Positions 35,466-44,717 of a DNA stretch of 64,000 nt are shown piece by piece. Source of the stretch: Microbacterium lemovicicum (GTDB lineage: Bacteria; Actinomycetota; Actinomycetes; Actinomycetales; Microbacteriaceae); the NCBI RefSeq assembly GCF_003991875.1, contig NZ_CP031423.1, forward strand, positions 3,286,001 through 3,350,000, read 5' to 3'. Every line of letters begins with the position of its first letter. The stretch's first letter is position 1. The notes under the pieces are model-generated. The model was not told where the DNA came from, made no database searches, and saw only the letters and a list, made by a program, of their open reading frames with translations. The position numbers and the translations under genes are program-made.

Positions 35466-36584
35466 TCAGACGGACGAGATGCGCAGGATCGGCTTGATGA
35501 CCTCGCCCGACGCGCTGTCGGCGATGGCCTGCTCCACCTGGTCGAGGTCGTAGAAGCGCACGAGCTCGTCGAAGGGGAACCTTCCCTGCGCGTGCAGCGC
35601 GATCAGCGCGGGGATCAGCCGTGCGCTGGTGCTGCTGCCGCCGAGGGTGCCCACGATGCGCTTGCCCCACAGGGCGGGCTGGTGCTCCACCGAGAACGCC
35701 GCGCCCGCGGGCGCGCCGCCCACGAGGATGCAGGTTCCCAGCATCCCGATCAGGCCGACGGCCTGCTCGACGACGGCGATGACCCCCGTGCACTCGATGA
35801 CGTGGTCGGGGTCTCCCCCGCACGCCTCGCGGATCGCGGCATCCACGTCGCCCTCCCCCGCCCGGAAGACATGGGTGGCGCCGTACCGGCGCGCGAGCTC
35901 GAGGCGATCGGCGTTCAGGTCGACGGCGACGATGGTCGTCGCGGGCGTGCTGCGCGCCGCCATGATCGCTGCCAGTCCCACCGCCCCCGCCCCGAAGACC
36001 ACGATGCTCTCGCCCGGCTGCGGTCGCGCGGTGTTCAGCACGGCGCCGGCGCCGGTCGAGATGCCGCACGCGAGCGGGCCGAGCAGCTCCAGCGGCAGAG
36101 CGGGATCGACCTTCACGAGCGAGGAGGCCAGGGCGATCGACGCGGTCGCGAACGAGGACTGGCCGAAGAAGTGCCCGGACAGCGGCGAGCCGTCTTCGCG
36201 GTGGTACGCCCCCGTGCCGGCCAGCGGCCCCGTGAAGCGCACCCCGGCTGCGACCGCGGGTCCGAGCTGCGCGCAGTACCGCGGCTCCCCGCGCAGGCAG
36301 TTGCGGCATTCGCCGCAGAACGGCCAGCCCATCACCACGTGGTCGCCGACCTCGACGGTGGTGACGCCCTCGCCGACCTCCTCCACGATCCCGGCGCCCT
36401 CGTGCCCGAGCACGCCGGGCAGCGGCAGCGGGAGGTGGCCGTCACGGGTGATGGCGTCGGTGTGGCAGACGCCGGTCGCGACCAGGCGCACGCGCACCTC
36501 CCCAGGCCCCGGAGGGTCGAGCTCCAGCGTCTCGATCTGCAGGGGAGCACCGGTCTCCTCGGCGACAGCGGCGGTGATCCTCAT
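35466..36584 (-). CDS. Zinc-dependent alcohol dehydrogenase, aryl-alcohol (XylB-like) type
   Basis: A 372-aa medium-chain dehydrogenase. Catalytic zinc ligands are C38-type Cys in TGVCHTDA, HE in GHEGAG, and the structural-zinc cysteines in CGECRNCLRGEPRYC. The nucleotide fold has VVFGAGAVGLAA. Relatives oxidise benzyl and other aryl alcohols to aldehydes with NAD. It is the last gene of the ten-gene operon and lies 70 bp after an ALDH, giving an alcohol-aldehyde-acid pair. Confidence 0.87.
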   Translation of the reverse strand: MRITAAVAEETGAPLQIETLELDPPGPGEVRVRLVATGVCHTDAITRDGHLPLPLPGVLGHEGAGIVEEVGEGVTTVEVGDHVVMGWPFCGECRNCLRGEPRYCAQLGPAVAAGVRFTGPLAGTGAYHREDGSPLSGHFFGQSSFATASIALASSLVKVDPALPLELLGPLACGISTGAGAVLNTARPQPGESIVVFGAGAVGLAAIMAARSTPATTIVAVDLNADRLELARRYGATHVFRAGEGDVDAAIREACGGDPDHVIECTGVIAVVEQAVGLIGMLGTCILVGGAPAGAAFSVEHQPALWGKRIVGTLGGSSTSARLIPALIALHAQGRFPFDELVRFYDLDQVEQAIADSASGEVIKPILRISSV

Positions 36585-36654
36585 ATCGGCCTCCTCATCG
36601 ACGGCTGGGTGTGTCGAGCCTAGATCCGCTGCCGCCGCGCGGGGCCGCCTGGGC

Positions 36655-38142
36655 TCAGAGCGGGTACTGCCCCGGCTCGCGGCGCATCGTGATCCACCGG
36701 GTCTCGGTGAAGGCGTCGATGTTCGCCTGGGCGCCGCCGTGACGCGAGCCCGTGCCCGACGAGCCGGTGCCGCCGAACGGAGCGTTGGCCTCGTCGTTGA
36801 CGGTCTGGTCGTTGATGTGCACGATGCCGGTGGGGATCCGGCGTGCCAGCTCCAGACCGCCGAACACGTCGGCGGTCACGATGCCCAGCGACAGGCCGTA
36901 GTCCGACTCGGTGGCGAGCTCGACGGCCTCGTCGTCGGTCGAGAACGACACGACGGATGCCACGGGCCCGAAGACCTCGTCGCAGTAGGCCGCCGCATCC
37001 CTCGGCGTGTTCGCCAGCACCGTCGGGCGGTAGAACAGCTGGTCGTAGGTGCCGCCGGCCTTGAGCTCCGCACCCTGCGCCACGGCGTCCTGCACGAGCG
37101 TGTGCACGCGGTCGCGCTGCACCTCGTCGATGAGGGGCCCGAGATGGACCTGCCCGGCGGCGGGGTCGCCGACGTGCATGGACTCGGCCTTCGCGGCGAG
37201 CTTGGCGACGTACTCGTCGAAGACCGACTCGTGCACGATGTGGCGTCCGACGGTCATGCAGATCTGGCCCTGGTGCAGGAAGGCGCCCCAGGTCGCGAGG
37301 TTGACGGCCTTGTCGACGTCGGCGTCGGCGCGCACGATGTAGGCCGAGTTGCCGCCGAGCTCGAGGTGGGCGCGCTTCAGGTGGCGGCCGGCCTGCTCGC
37401 CGACCGAGCGACCGGCGCGCGTCGAGCCGGTGAACGCGATGACGCGCACGCGCGGGTCGGCGATCATGGCCTCGCCGACCTCGGCGCCGCCCGGGATGAG
37501 CTGCAGCACGCCGGCGGGCAGGCCCGCCTCCTCGAAGATGCGCACCATCGACACACCGCCGGTGATGACCGTGCGCGGGTCGGGCTTGAGCAGCACGGCG
37601 TTGCCGAGCGCCAGCGCCGGCGCCACGGCGCGGATGCCCAGGATCAGCGGCACGTTGAAGGGCGAGATGACGCCGACGACGCCGACCGGCATCTGCTCGG
37701 CGAGCGAGAGCCGGGGCTCCTCGCTGGAGAGCACCGTTCCGCGCGGGGCGGACGGGAGCGACGACGCCTCGTAGCACTCGGCGGCGGTGACGTGCAGGGC
37801 GAAGCCGGCGAGCGGCGGGATCGCCCCGACCTCGCGGATGTTCCAGCCGGAGATCTCCTCGGCGTGCTCCTCCCAGAGCTGGCCGGCGCGACGCAGCACC
37901 GCCGCGCGGGCGGGGTGCGGCAGGGCCGCCCACTCCTGCTGCGCGCGGGCGGCGCCCTCGGCCGCACGGGTCACGTCGGCGGCATCCGCCATGCCGACCA
38001 TCGCGAGCGTCGCGCCGGTCGCGGGCTCGGTCGAGGCGATCTCGCCGCCGCCGCCGACGACCCATTCGCCGTCGAGGAAGATGCGTCCGGAGAAGACCTC
38101 GGCGTCGAGGAGCGTTCCGGAGGTGGTGGCTGTCGTGCTCAT
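36655..38142 (-). CDS. Aldehyde dehydrogenase, benzaldehyde-dehydrogenase-like
   Basis: A 495-aa ALDH. The active-site signature ELGGNS and the catalytic cysteine in GQICMTVGRH are present, with FNVPL at the Asn position. The sequence around PRGTVLSSEEPRLSLAEQMPVGVVGVISPFN resembles actinobacterial benzaldehyde/vanillin dehydrogenases. AAGGAG lies 8 nt before the ATG. Likely reaction: aromatic aldehyde to benzoate-type acid, downstream of the neighbouring alcohol dehydrogenase. Aliphatic substrates are not excluded. Confidence 0.87.
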   Translation of the reverse strand: MSTTATTSGTLLDAEVFSGRIFLDGEWVVGGGGEIASTEPATGATLAMVGMADAADVTRAAEGAARAQQEWAALPHPARAAVLRRAGQLWEEHAEEISGWNIREVGAIPPLAGFALHVTAAECYEASSLPSAPRGTVLSSEEPRLSLAEQMPVGVVGVISPFNVPLILGIRAVAPALALGNAVLLKPDPRTVITGGVSMVRIFEEAGLPAGVLQLIPGGAEVGEAMIADPRVRVIAFTGSTRAGRSVGEQAGRHLKRAHLELGGNSAYIVRADADVDKAVNLATWGAFLHQGQICMTVGRHIVHESVFDEYVAKLAAKAESMHVGDPAAGQVHLGPLIDEVQRDRVHTLVQDAVAQGAELKAGGTYDQLFYRPTVLANTPRDAAAYCDEVFGPVASVVSFSTDDEAVELATESDYGLSLGIVTADVFGGLELARRIPTGIVHINDQTVNDEANAPFGGTGSSGTGSRHGGAQANIDAFTETRWITMRREPGQYPL

Positions 38143-38186
38143 GAGCGTGACTCCTTGTGGTGCGGGTGGGTGTTCGAAGGGGGTTG

Positions 38187-39125
38187 TCAGGATGCGGCGC
38201 TGCGGGCGAGGCGCTGGTTGCGTCGGCCCACGGTGCTCAGCGACCATCCCTGGCGGATGACGCGCATCGCGTCGCGGGCGAGCTCCGCTCCATCGTCGTA
38301 CGGCGCGCGCCAGATGGCCAGCATGTCGGCGACGGGTCCGGCCAGCACGGAGCGCGAGAAGGCCTCGACGCCCCAGCGGCCCTCGTAGCCGTCGTCCAGC
38401 GCCTGGCGCACCACGTCGGCGAGCGCGACCGCGCCGGTGGAGAGGCGGCCGCGGCCGGACTGCCCGAGCTCGAGGTAGCCGAGGCGCGGGAGCGCCGTGC
38501 GGATCGCGGCGGACATGTCGGCCTCCTCGACCGCCATGTGGAAGGTGTCGAGGTGGATGCGCAGATGCGGGGAGCCGCTCAGCTCGGCGAAGGCCATCGC
38601 CTGCTCCGCGGTGTTCAGCAGCGAGGTCTCGTAGCGGTTCAGCACCTCGAAGGTCATCGTGACGCCGCGCTCGTGCGCGTAGTCGGCGACCGCCCCGACC
38701 TCGGCGGCCGCGCGCTCGATCGCCGCCGCCGACGTCGGACCCTGCGGGGGGCCGAACGGGCCGTACGGCACGCCGTTCATCTGGTCGCCGCCGAGGGCGA
38801 CGGTGAGGTCGACGACGTCCCGCAGGAGCGCCGCACCGGCGGCGCGGCGCCCGGCGTCCTCCGACGAGACGTCGGCCTGGCCGCCCTGCCCGCCGGCGAT
38901 CGTGAGGCCCGTCATGCCGTGATCCCTCAGCACGGCGGCCAGGGCCGCGGCATCCGTCGTCTTCGGATCCAGCGGCGGCAGCACGATGCGGGAGAAGCCC
39001 GCGTCGGCCAGCACCGAGAGGGCGGTGGGCAGCAGCTCGGGATCGGCGGCCGGCAGGAGCGCGTTGATGTGGCACGCGACGTCCAGCCCGGTGTCTGTCC
39101 GGAGGTCGCGGGTGGTGTCCGTCAT
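38187..39125 (-). CDS. Sugar phosphate isomerase/epimerase-like TIM-barrel protein
   Basis: A 312-aa protein of the xylose isomerase-like (DTE/IolE) family. Expected metal-binding residues are seen as Glu in MTFEVLNRYE, Asp-x-x-His in IHLDTFHM, and a late Glu in WGVEAFS. Length fits D-psicose/tagatose 3-epimerase or hydroxypyruvate isomerase relatives. In the operon with a ribose-type importer and a split transketolase it may epimerise an imported sugar or keto-sugar. Confidence 0.83.
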   Translation of the reverse strand: MTDTTRDLRTDTGLDVACHINALLPAADPELLPTALSVLADAGFSRIVLPPLDPKTTDAAALAAVLRDHGMTGLTIAGGQGGQADVSSEDAGRRAAGAALLRDVVDLTVALGGDQMNGVPYGPFGPPQGPTSAAAIERAAAEVGAVADYAHERGVTMTFEVLNRYETSLLNTAEQAMAFAELSGSPHLRIHLDTFHMAVEEADMSAAIRTALPRLGYLELGQSGRGRLSTGAVALADVVRQALDDGYEGRWGVEAFSRSVLAGPVADMLAIWRAPYDDGAELARDAMRVIRQGWSLSTVGRRNQRLARSAAS

Positions 39126-39133
39126 CGTCGCGC

Positions 39134-39916
39134 TCAGAAGGTGGGCAGGGTGAAGCGCTGCTTGTAGGCCGAGTAGCCGTCGTCGACGTGCACGACGGTG
39201 CCGTTGATGACGTTGGCCTCGTCGGAGGCGAGGAACGCCACGACGTCGGCGATCTCCTCGGGGGCGGTCATCCTGCCTCGCAGCTGCTCGGACGCGAACA
39301 GCGCCTGGAGCTCGGCGCTGAACTGGCCGATGATCGGCGTCGCGACACGGCCCGGCGTGATCGCGACGGCGCGCACGCCGTACTCGGCGAGCTCATACGC
39401 GGCGGAGCGCGTGAAGGAGATGACGGCAGCCTTGGCGGCGCTGTAGCTGAACGCCAGCTCCGCGGCCTGCTCGCCGTAGATCGAGGAGGTGCTGATGATG
39501 ACGCCGCCGGTCCCCTGGTCGCGGAACTGACGACCGGCCGCCAGGATGCCGTAGTACACGCCGTCCTGATCGATGCGGATCATGGGCGCGTAGTCGACGG
39601 CGGGGTCGTGGTCGAGCAGCGCCTTGCCGCCGGCGATGCCCGCGTTGTTGAAGATGACGTCGAGGCGTCCGAACACCTCGACCGCGTGGGCGACCGTGGC
39701 CTCCACCTGGGCGAACTCCGAGACGTCCACCTTCGAGGCCGATGCCGCGCCTGCGAACCCCAGGGCCTCGACCTCCGCGACGACGGCCTCGGCCTGTTCG
39801 AGGTTGAGGTCGGCGACGACGACCTTCGCGCCCTCGCGGACGAACTTCAGGACGGTCGCGCGACCGATCCCGCTGGCGCCGCCGGTGATGACGGCGACCT
39901 TTCCTGCTAAGCGCAT
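39134..39916 (-). CDS. Short-chain dehydrogenase/reductase
   Basis: A 260-aa classical SDR. TGGASGIG lies at residues 11-18, NNAG near 90, and the catalytic Ser-Tyr-Lys set in ISTSSIYG and YSAAKAA. The ATG is preceded by CGTCAGAAGG-type purines. It ends 8 bp before the isomerase-like gene, so the two are coupled. Probable sugar, polyol or secondary alcohol dehydrogenase. Confidence 0.87.
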   Translation of the reverse strand: MRLAGKVAVITGGASGIGRATVLKFVREGAKVVVADLNLEQAEAVVAEVEALGFAGAASASKVDVSEFAQVEATVAHAVEVFGRLDVIFNNAGIAGGKALLDHDPAVDYAPMIRIDQDGVYYGILAAGRQFRDQGTGGVIISTSSIYGEQAAELAFSYSAAKAAVISFTRSAAYELAEYGVRAVAITPGRVATPIIGQFSAELQALFASEQLRGRMTAPEEIADVVAFLASDEANVINGTVVHVDDGYSAYKQRFTLPTF

Positions 39917-39965
39917 GGCTGACCTTCTGACGTGAGGCGGGGGTGGGTGGCGGAAAGAGAAAGGA

Positions 39966-40000
39966 CGGAGGGGCGGGAGGATGCTGCTCCCGCCCCTCCG
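39966..40000 (-). terminator. Hairpin after the sugar-binding-protein gene
   Basis: CGGAGGGGCGGGAG (39966-39979) and its exact complement (39987-40000) form a 14-bp stem with a 7-nt loop, just after the binding-protein stop at 40005. It lies inside the ten-gene transcript and probably attenuates the downstream dehydrogenase genes. Confidence 0.7.
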
Positions 40001-40004
40001 CGGA

Positions 40005-41000
40005 TCACTGGAGCTTGTCGGAGGGGGTGATCGTCGAGGCGTTCGCCTTGTCGACCAGAGTCGTCGCGACGGCGTCGTAGTTGGTCGACGGCATGGTCTT
40101 GTCCTTCTGGTAGGCCGTGACGGCCTCCATCACGGTGTCGAGGATCGACGGCCAGGGCTGCTCGACGGTGGCGAGGAACGAGCCGCCCGACTCGATCTCG
40201 GCGATGGCCTCGCTCGTGGCATCCACACCGGTGACCTTCGCCTTCGAGCCCGCCTCGGTGATGGCCTTGGAGGCGCCCAGCGCCGCGTCGTCCCAGCCCA
40301 CCCACACGGCGTCCAGGCCGTCGGGGTTGGCCGACAGGTAGTCCGCCGTCAGCGCGAGCGCCTCCGTGCGGCCCGTGGCGGGCGACTTGACCTTCTGGAT
40401 CGAGCCGCCGGCGATGGTGGCACCGGCGTCCTTCAGCGCCTGCTCGGCCAGTCCCGCGCGCAGGCGGATGCCGGGGTGCGGGTCATGGCCGATGACCATG
40501 ACGGTCTTGCCCTCGAGTCCGCCGAGCTGCTCCTCCAGTGCGCCGACCGTCTCGTCGACGATGCCCTGCTGGTCGCTGGTGATGTTGAGCGCGAAGGCAT
40601 CGCTGGCCTCGGTGGCGCTGTCGATGGCGAAGATCGGGATCTCGGCGTCCTTCGCGGCCGTGACGATCGAGCTGATCGAGGCGACGTCGGTGTAGCCGTC
40701 GAGGATGACGTCGGCGCCCTGGCCGATCGCGCTCTCGACCTGCGGGTTCATCTTCTGGAAGTCGAAGTCGCCCTGGATCATCGTGAGATCCCAGCCGAGC
40801 TCGTCGGCCTTGGCGGTGACCGCCTTGACCCACCACGCGCCGATCGGCGTCTGGTTGCCGGAGGTGAAGGCGATGACCTTGAACGGTCCGTCGCCGGAGC
40901 CGCCGGTGCCACCGCCGCCGCCCGATCCGGACGAGCATCCGGTGAGGGCGAGCACGGTCACGGCGGCCACGGCCACCAATGACGAGATTCGCTTGCGCAT
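40005..41000 (-). CDS. Ribose-type ABC transporter substrate-binding lipoprotein
   Basis: A 331-aa periplasmic-binding-protein-1 family member. A signal peptide with lipobox ALTGC (about residue 20) and a Gly/Ser linker precede the sugar-binding fold (FKVIAFTSGNQTPIGAWWVKAV). The family binds pentoses, hexoses, AI-2 or polyols. ATG at 41000 with AAGGAG 5 nt upstream; a longer N-terminus would destroy the signal peptide. Confidence 0.88.
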   Translation of the reverse strand: MRKRISSLVAVAAVTVLALTGCSSGSGGGGGTGGSGDGPFKVIAFTSGNQTPIGAWWVKAVTAKADELGWDLTMIQGDFDFQKMNPQVESAIGQGADVILDGYTDVASISSIVTAAKDAEIPIFAIDSATEASDAFALNITSDQQGIVDETVGALEEQLGGLEGKTVMVIGHDPHPGIRLRAGLAEQALKDAGATIAGGSIQKVKSPATGRTEALALTADYLSANPDGLDAVWVGWDDAALGASKAITEAGSKAKVTGVDATSEAIAEIESGGSFLATVEQPWPSILDTVMEAVTAYQKDKTMPSTNYDAVATTLVDKANASTITPSDKLQ

Positions 41001-41094
41001 GTGTAACTCCTTCGTTGAACTGCGGATTGCGGGTGGGGACTGCGAGGTGACGAGCCGGTGCGGGGGCACCGGCGCGTCGAGGGATCAGGACGCG

Positions 41095-42087
41095 CTATCG
41101 TTCGCGCGTCTTGAGGGACGAGAGGGTGACGGCGGCGATGATGATGAGCCCCGTGACGACCTGCTGGACGTACGAGTTCACGCCGAGGATGTTGAGGCCG
41201 TTGCTCATGACGCCGATGATGGCGACGCCGACGACGGTGCCCACGATGTTCGCGGCGCCCGAGCGGACCACGGTCATGCCGAGGAAGACGGCGGCGACGG
41301 AGAAGAGGAGGTTGTCCGACCCCTGCACCGCGCTCGCGCTGCCGAGGCGGGCCGCCAGCAGGATGCCGCCGAAGGCCGAGACCACGCCCGCCACGGTGAA
41401 GGCGAGGAGGCGTGCGCGGCGCACGTTCACGCCGGAGAGCCGCGACACCTCGACGTTGCCGCCGGTGGCGTACCAGCGACGGCCGAGGGTCGTGTACTTG
41501 AGCACGAACCACAGCACGACCAGCACGCCGATCGCGAAGAACACCGGCAGGGGGATCTGGAGGATGCGCCCCTGGCCGAGGTTGTTGAAGTCGGCCGGCA
41601 GGTTGAACAGGGTGGTGCCCTGCGTCACGAGGTACGCCAGGCCCGTCACCGAGGTGAGGGTGGCGAGCGTGGCGACGAAGGCCGACAGGTTCAGATATGC
41701 GATCAGCAGGCCGTTGACGAGGCCGACGAGGAGTCCGACGGCGAGCCCCGCGAGGATGGCGACGCCCGTGGGCGTGCCGCCGAGCATCAGCGCCGCCGAC
41801 GTCGCACCCGCCAGCGCGGAGGTGGCCGCCACCGACAGGTCGAAGTCGCCGACCACCATGACCAGCGTCTGCGCGCCGGCGATGATCGCCAGGATCGCCA
41901 CCTGGTACAGGATGTTGCGGACGTTCGTGAAGCTCAGGAACACGTCCGGTCGCATCGCGAAGAAGAAGATGATCAGCACGACCAGGGCGAGCACGGTGCC
42001 CGATGACAGCAGGGACTGCCCGACCGAGCGGCGCGGAACGCGCAGCGTCGAGGTGTCCTCCAGTCCGGGGTTACTGGTGGTGGTCAT
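41095..42087 (-). CDS. Ribose-type ABC transporter permease (RbsC family)
   Basis: A 330-aa permease with about 9-10 membrane segments. Family landmarks are VGDFDLSVAATSALAGATSA, the VNVRRARLLAFTVAGVVSAFGGILLAARLGSA stretch and a late GANIVGTVVGVAIIGVMSNGLN. It overlaps the ATPase gene by 17 bp. Confidence 0.9.
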   Translation of the reverse strand: MTTTSNPGLEDTSTLRVPRRSVGQSLLSSGTVLALVVLIIFFFAMRPDVFLSFTNVRNILYQVAILAIIAGAQTLVMVVGDFDLSVAATSALAGATSAALMLGGTPTGVAILAGLAVGLLVGLVNGLLIAYLNLSAFVATLATLTSVTGLAYLVTQGTTLFNLPADFNNLGQGRILQIPLPVFFAIGVLVVLWFVLKYTTLGRRWYATGGNVEVSRLSGVNVRRARLLAFTVAGVVSAFGGILLAARLGSASAVQGSDNLLFSVAAVFLGMTVVRSGAANIVGTVVGVAIIGVMSNGLNILGVNSYVQQVVTGLIIIAAVTLSSLKTRER

Positions 42088-43618
42088 GTGCTTCCGCCTT
42101 TCCGTAGCAGTACGCGAGCAGGACTTCCTCGTCCGCGCCCTCGGCCGGGACCTCTCCCGAGACCCGCCCCTCGTGCATGATCAGGATGCGATCGCTCATC
42201 CCGATGAGTTCCGGCAGCTCCGAGCTGACGGCGATGACCGCCGTGCCGCCCTCGGCGAGCTGCCGGATGAGGCGGTAGATCTCCGCCTTGGTGCCGACGT
42301 CGATGCCGCGGGTCGGCTCGTCCATGAGCAGCACCTTCGGCCGGCGGGCCAGCATCTTGGCCAGCACCACCTTCTGCTGGTTGCCGCCCGACAGCTCGCT
42401 GACGGGCTGCCGCGGGCCGCGCGCCTTGATCTGGAGGTCCTTCATGCCGCGCTGGGTGATGACCGAGATGCGCGAGGCCGACACGATGCCCATGGTGCTG
42501 ACCTCGCTGATATTGGCCACGGCGATGTTGTCCTGGATGGTCGCGCCGAGGATGACGCCCTGGCTGCGGCGCTCCTCCGGGACGAGCGCGATGCCGGCCT
42601 CCAGGGCGCGGCCCACGCCGGGCGACTGCTTGAGCGTCGTGCCGCCGACGGTCACCACGCCGCCGCTGTGCTTCTGCGCCCCGGCGAGGATGCGCAGCAG
42701 CTCGCTGCGGCCCGATCCCGCCAGCCCGCCGATACCGAGGACCTCGCCCTCGCGCACCTCGAACGACACGTCCTTCACGCGGCGGCCGTCGATGTTCGCG
42801 GCCGTCAGCGCGACGGGGCCGGCGCCGGAGCCCCGTTCGGGGTACAGCTCGCCGGCGGAGCGGCCGACCATCGTGGAGATGACCTCGTCGATGTGCGAGT
42901 CCGCGACGTCCTTCGTGACGATCGTGCGGCCGTTGCGCATGATGGTCAGCCGGTCGCACAGCTCGAAGACCTCCTCGAGGCGGTGCGACACGTAGACGAT
43001 GGCCACGCCGCGCTCGCGCAGCGAGCGCAGCACGGCGAACAGGTCGGTGATCTCCGTGTCGGTCAGCGAGGCGGTCGGCTCGTCGAGGATCAGCACGCGG
43101 GCGTCGGTCGCGAGGGCCCGCGCGAAGGCGACCATCGTCTGCTGCACGGGCGTGAGGTCGCCGGCGAGCATGTTCAGCGGGATGCGCTGGTTGATGCTGT
43201 CGAGCTGCGCACGCGCCTTGCGCTTGAGCGCGCGCCACTGCACGAGGCCGCCGCGGCTCGGGGTCTGGTCGCCGAGCAGGATGTTCTCGGCGACGCTGAT
43301 GGAGGGGATGACCGACAGCTCCTGATAGAGCGCGACGACGCCGGCGTGGTTGGCGGCGCGCACCGTGGCGAACTCGACCTCCTCGCCGTCGCGCAGGAGC
43401 ACGCCCTCGTCGGGCGCGTAGAGGCCGGTGACGACCTTGATCAGCGTCGACTTGCCGGCGCCGTTCTCGCCGAGCAGCGCGTGGATCTCGCCCGGCAGCA
43501 CCTCGAAGCCGGCGCCGTCGAGGGCGTGCACGCCGTCGAACCGCTTGACGATGTCGCGGGCTTCGAGCGCGGGCGTCCGGGGCGCGACCGCCGGAGCCGC
43601 GGCATCCGTCAGGGTCAC
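42071..43618 (-). CDS. Ribose-type ABC transporter ATP-binding protein, double ATPase (RbsA family)
   Basis: A 515-aa protein with two ATPase halves. The first has an intact Walker A (GENGAGKSTL) and VLILDEPTASLTDTE. The second has GLAGSGRSELL in place of Walker A, lacking the lysine as is normal for the RbsA C-terminal half, and signature LSGGNQQKVVLAKML. The GTG start overlaps the dehydrogenase stop (GTGA). Confidence 0.9.
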   Translation of the reverse strand: MTLTDAAAPAVAPRTPALEARDIVKRFDGVHALDGAGFEVLPGEIHALLGENGAGKSTLIKVVTGLYAPDEGVLLRDGEEVEFATVRAANHAGVVALYQELSVIPSISVAENILLGDQTPSRGGLVQWRALKRKARAQLDSINQRIPLNMLAGDLTPVQQTMVAFARALATDARVLILDEPTASLTDTEITDLFAVLRSLRERGVAIVYVSHRLEEVFELCDRLTIMRNGRTIVTKDVADSHIDEVISTMVGRSAGELYPERGSGAGPVALTAANIDGRRVKDVSFEVREGEVLGIGGLAGSGRSELLRILAGAQKHSGGVVTVGGTTLKQSPGVGRALEAGIALVPEERRSQGVILGATIQDNIAVANISEVSTMGIVSASRISVITQRGMKDLQIKARGPRQPVSELSGGNQQKVVLAKMLARRPKVLLMDEPTRGIDVGTKAEIYRLIRQLAEGGTAVIAVSSELPELIGMSDRILIMHEGRVSGEVPAEGADEEVLLAYCYGKAEAHDHHQ

Positions 43619-44685
43619 GAGGCGCTCCCGAGGTCGTCGATGTCGTTGCAGCGGAGCAGGACCTTCGGATGCCGGCCGCTCACGTGGACGGCGAAGGCCT
43701 CGGTCGCGTCGTCGAGGTCGAAGACGGCCTCGGTCAGCTCGCGGAGGTCGAGGAGGGGCAGCACCTGCAGTGCGCGCGGGAACGCGTAGGGCGAGACGAA
43801 CACGCCCGTGAGCGTGAGCTCCTTGAGGTACAGGTAGTCCGAGAGGTTCAGGGGCATGGCGAAGTCGTGCGGGTACATCGCTCCATAGACGACGGTGGCG
43901 CCCTTCGCGGCGATGTCCAGGAGCCCCTGGACGGCCCGGGGCGAGCCGGACGCGTCGACGACGATGTCGTAGCCGCGGCCGTCCGTGATCGCGTCGGCGC
44001 GCACCTGCTGGTCTTCGGCGACGGGATCGATGACGTGCTGCGCACCGTGACGCAGGGCCATCTCACGACGCTCGGCGATGGGCTCGATCATGGTCAGCGA
44101 CGTGGCGCCGTACATCTTGAGCACCTGGAGGGTCAGCTGGCCGATCGGGCCGCCGCCGCAGATCGCGACGCGGTCGCCGACGCGGATACGGGTCTTGTCG
44201 GCGATGCGGACGGCCACCGAGGTGGGCTCGAGCAGGCATCCCTGACGGAGCGTGACCTCGTCGGGCAGGCGGTAGACCTGCGACTCGTGCCAGGTGATGG
44301 TCTCGGCCATGCCGGGGCGGTTGTAGTCCTGGATGTTCTCGCAGAACTGCTGCCTGCCCTCCTGGCACGGCCGGCAGGTGCCGCAGAACCGCAGGAAGTT
44401 GCCCGACACCCGGTCGCCGACCCGCAGGCCGTTGCGGTGCGCCCGCTCGCCGAGCGCCTCGATGACGCCCGACAGCTCGTGGCCGAGGCCGATGGGCACG
44501 TCCGTGCCGAAGAAGCCCTCGGCGAGGTGCGGATCGGATCCGCAGATCGCGGAGTACGCGACGCGGATGCGCACGTCCTCCGGCCCGAGGTCCGGCTGGG
44601 GCATGTCGACGATGCCGATGCGTCCGCGGGCGGACTCGTCCGGATCGCGCAGGCTGCCGATCCTGGTGACGGCGACTGTTCTCAT
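43615..44685 (-). CDS. Zinc-dependent sugar/polyol or threonine-type dehydrogenase
   Basis: A 356-aa medium-chain dehydrogenase. The catalytic zinc motif is in SAICGSDPHLAEG and GHELSG, the structural-zinc cysteines in CGTCRPCQEGRQQFC, and the NAD fold in VAICGGGPIGQL. It differs from the aryl-alcohol enzyme at 35466 and looks closer to L-threonine or polyol dehydrogenases. It sits between the transketolase genes and the sugar importer in one operon, so oxidation of the imported sugar or alcohol is likely. Confidence 0.83.
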   Translation of the reverse strand: MRTVAVTRIGSLRDPDESARGRIGIVDMPQPDLGPEDVRIRVAYSAICGSDPHLAEGFFGTDVPIGLGHELSGVIEALGERAHRNGLRVGDRVSGNFLRFCGTCRPCQEGRQQFCENIQDYNRPGMAETITWHESQVYRLPDEVTLRQGCLLEPTSVAVRIADKTRIRVGDRVAICGGGPIGQLTLQVLKMYGATSLTMIEPIAERREMALRHGAQHVIDPVAEDQQVRADAITDGRGYDIVVDASGSPRAVQGLLDIAAKGATVVYGAMYPHDFAMPLNLSDYLYLKELTLTGVFVSPYAFPRALQVLPLLDLRELTEAVFDLDDATEAFAVHVSGRHPKVLLRCNDIDDLGSAS

Positions 44686-44717
44686 TCGTCTCTCCGTTGA
44701 GCGAGGGGCAGAAGGGG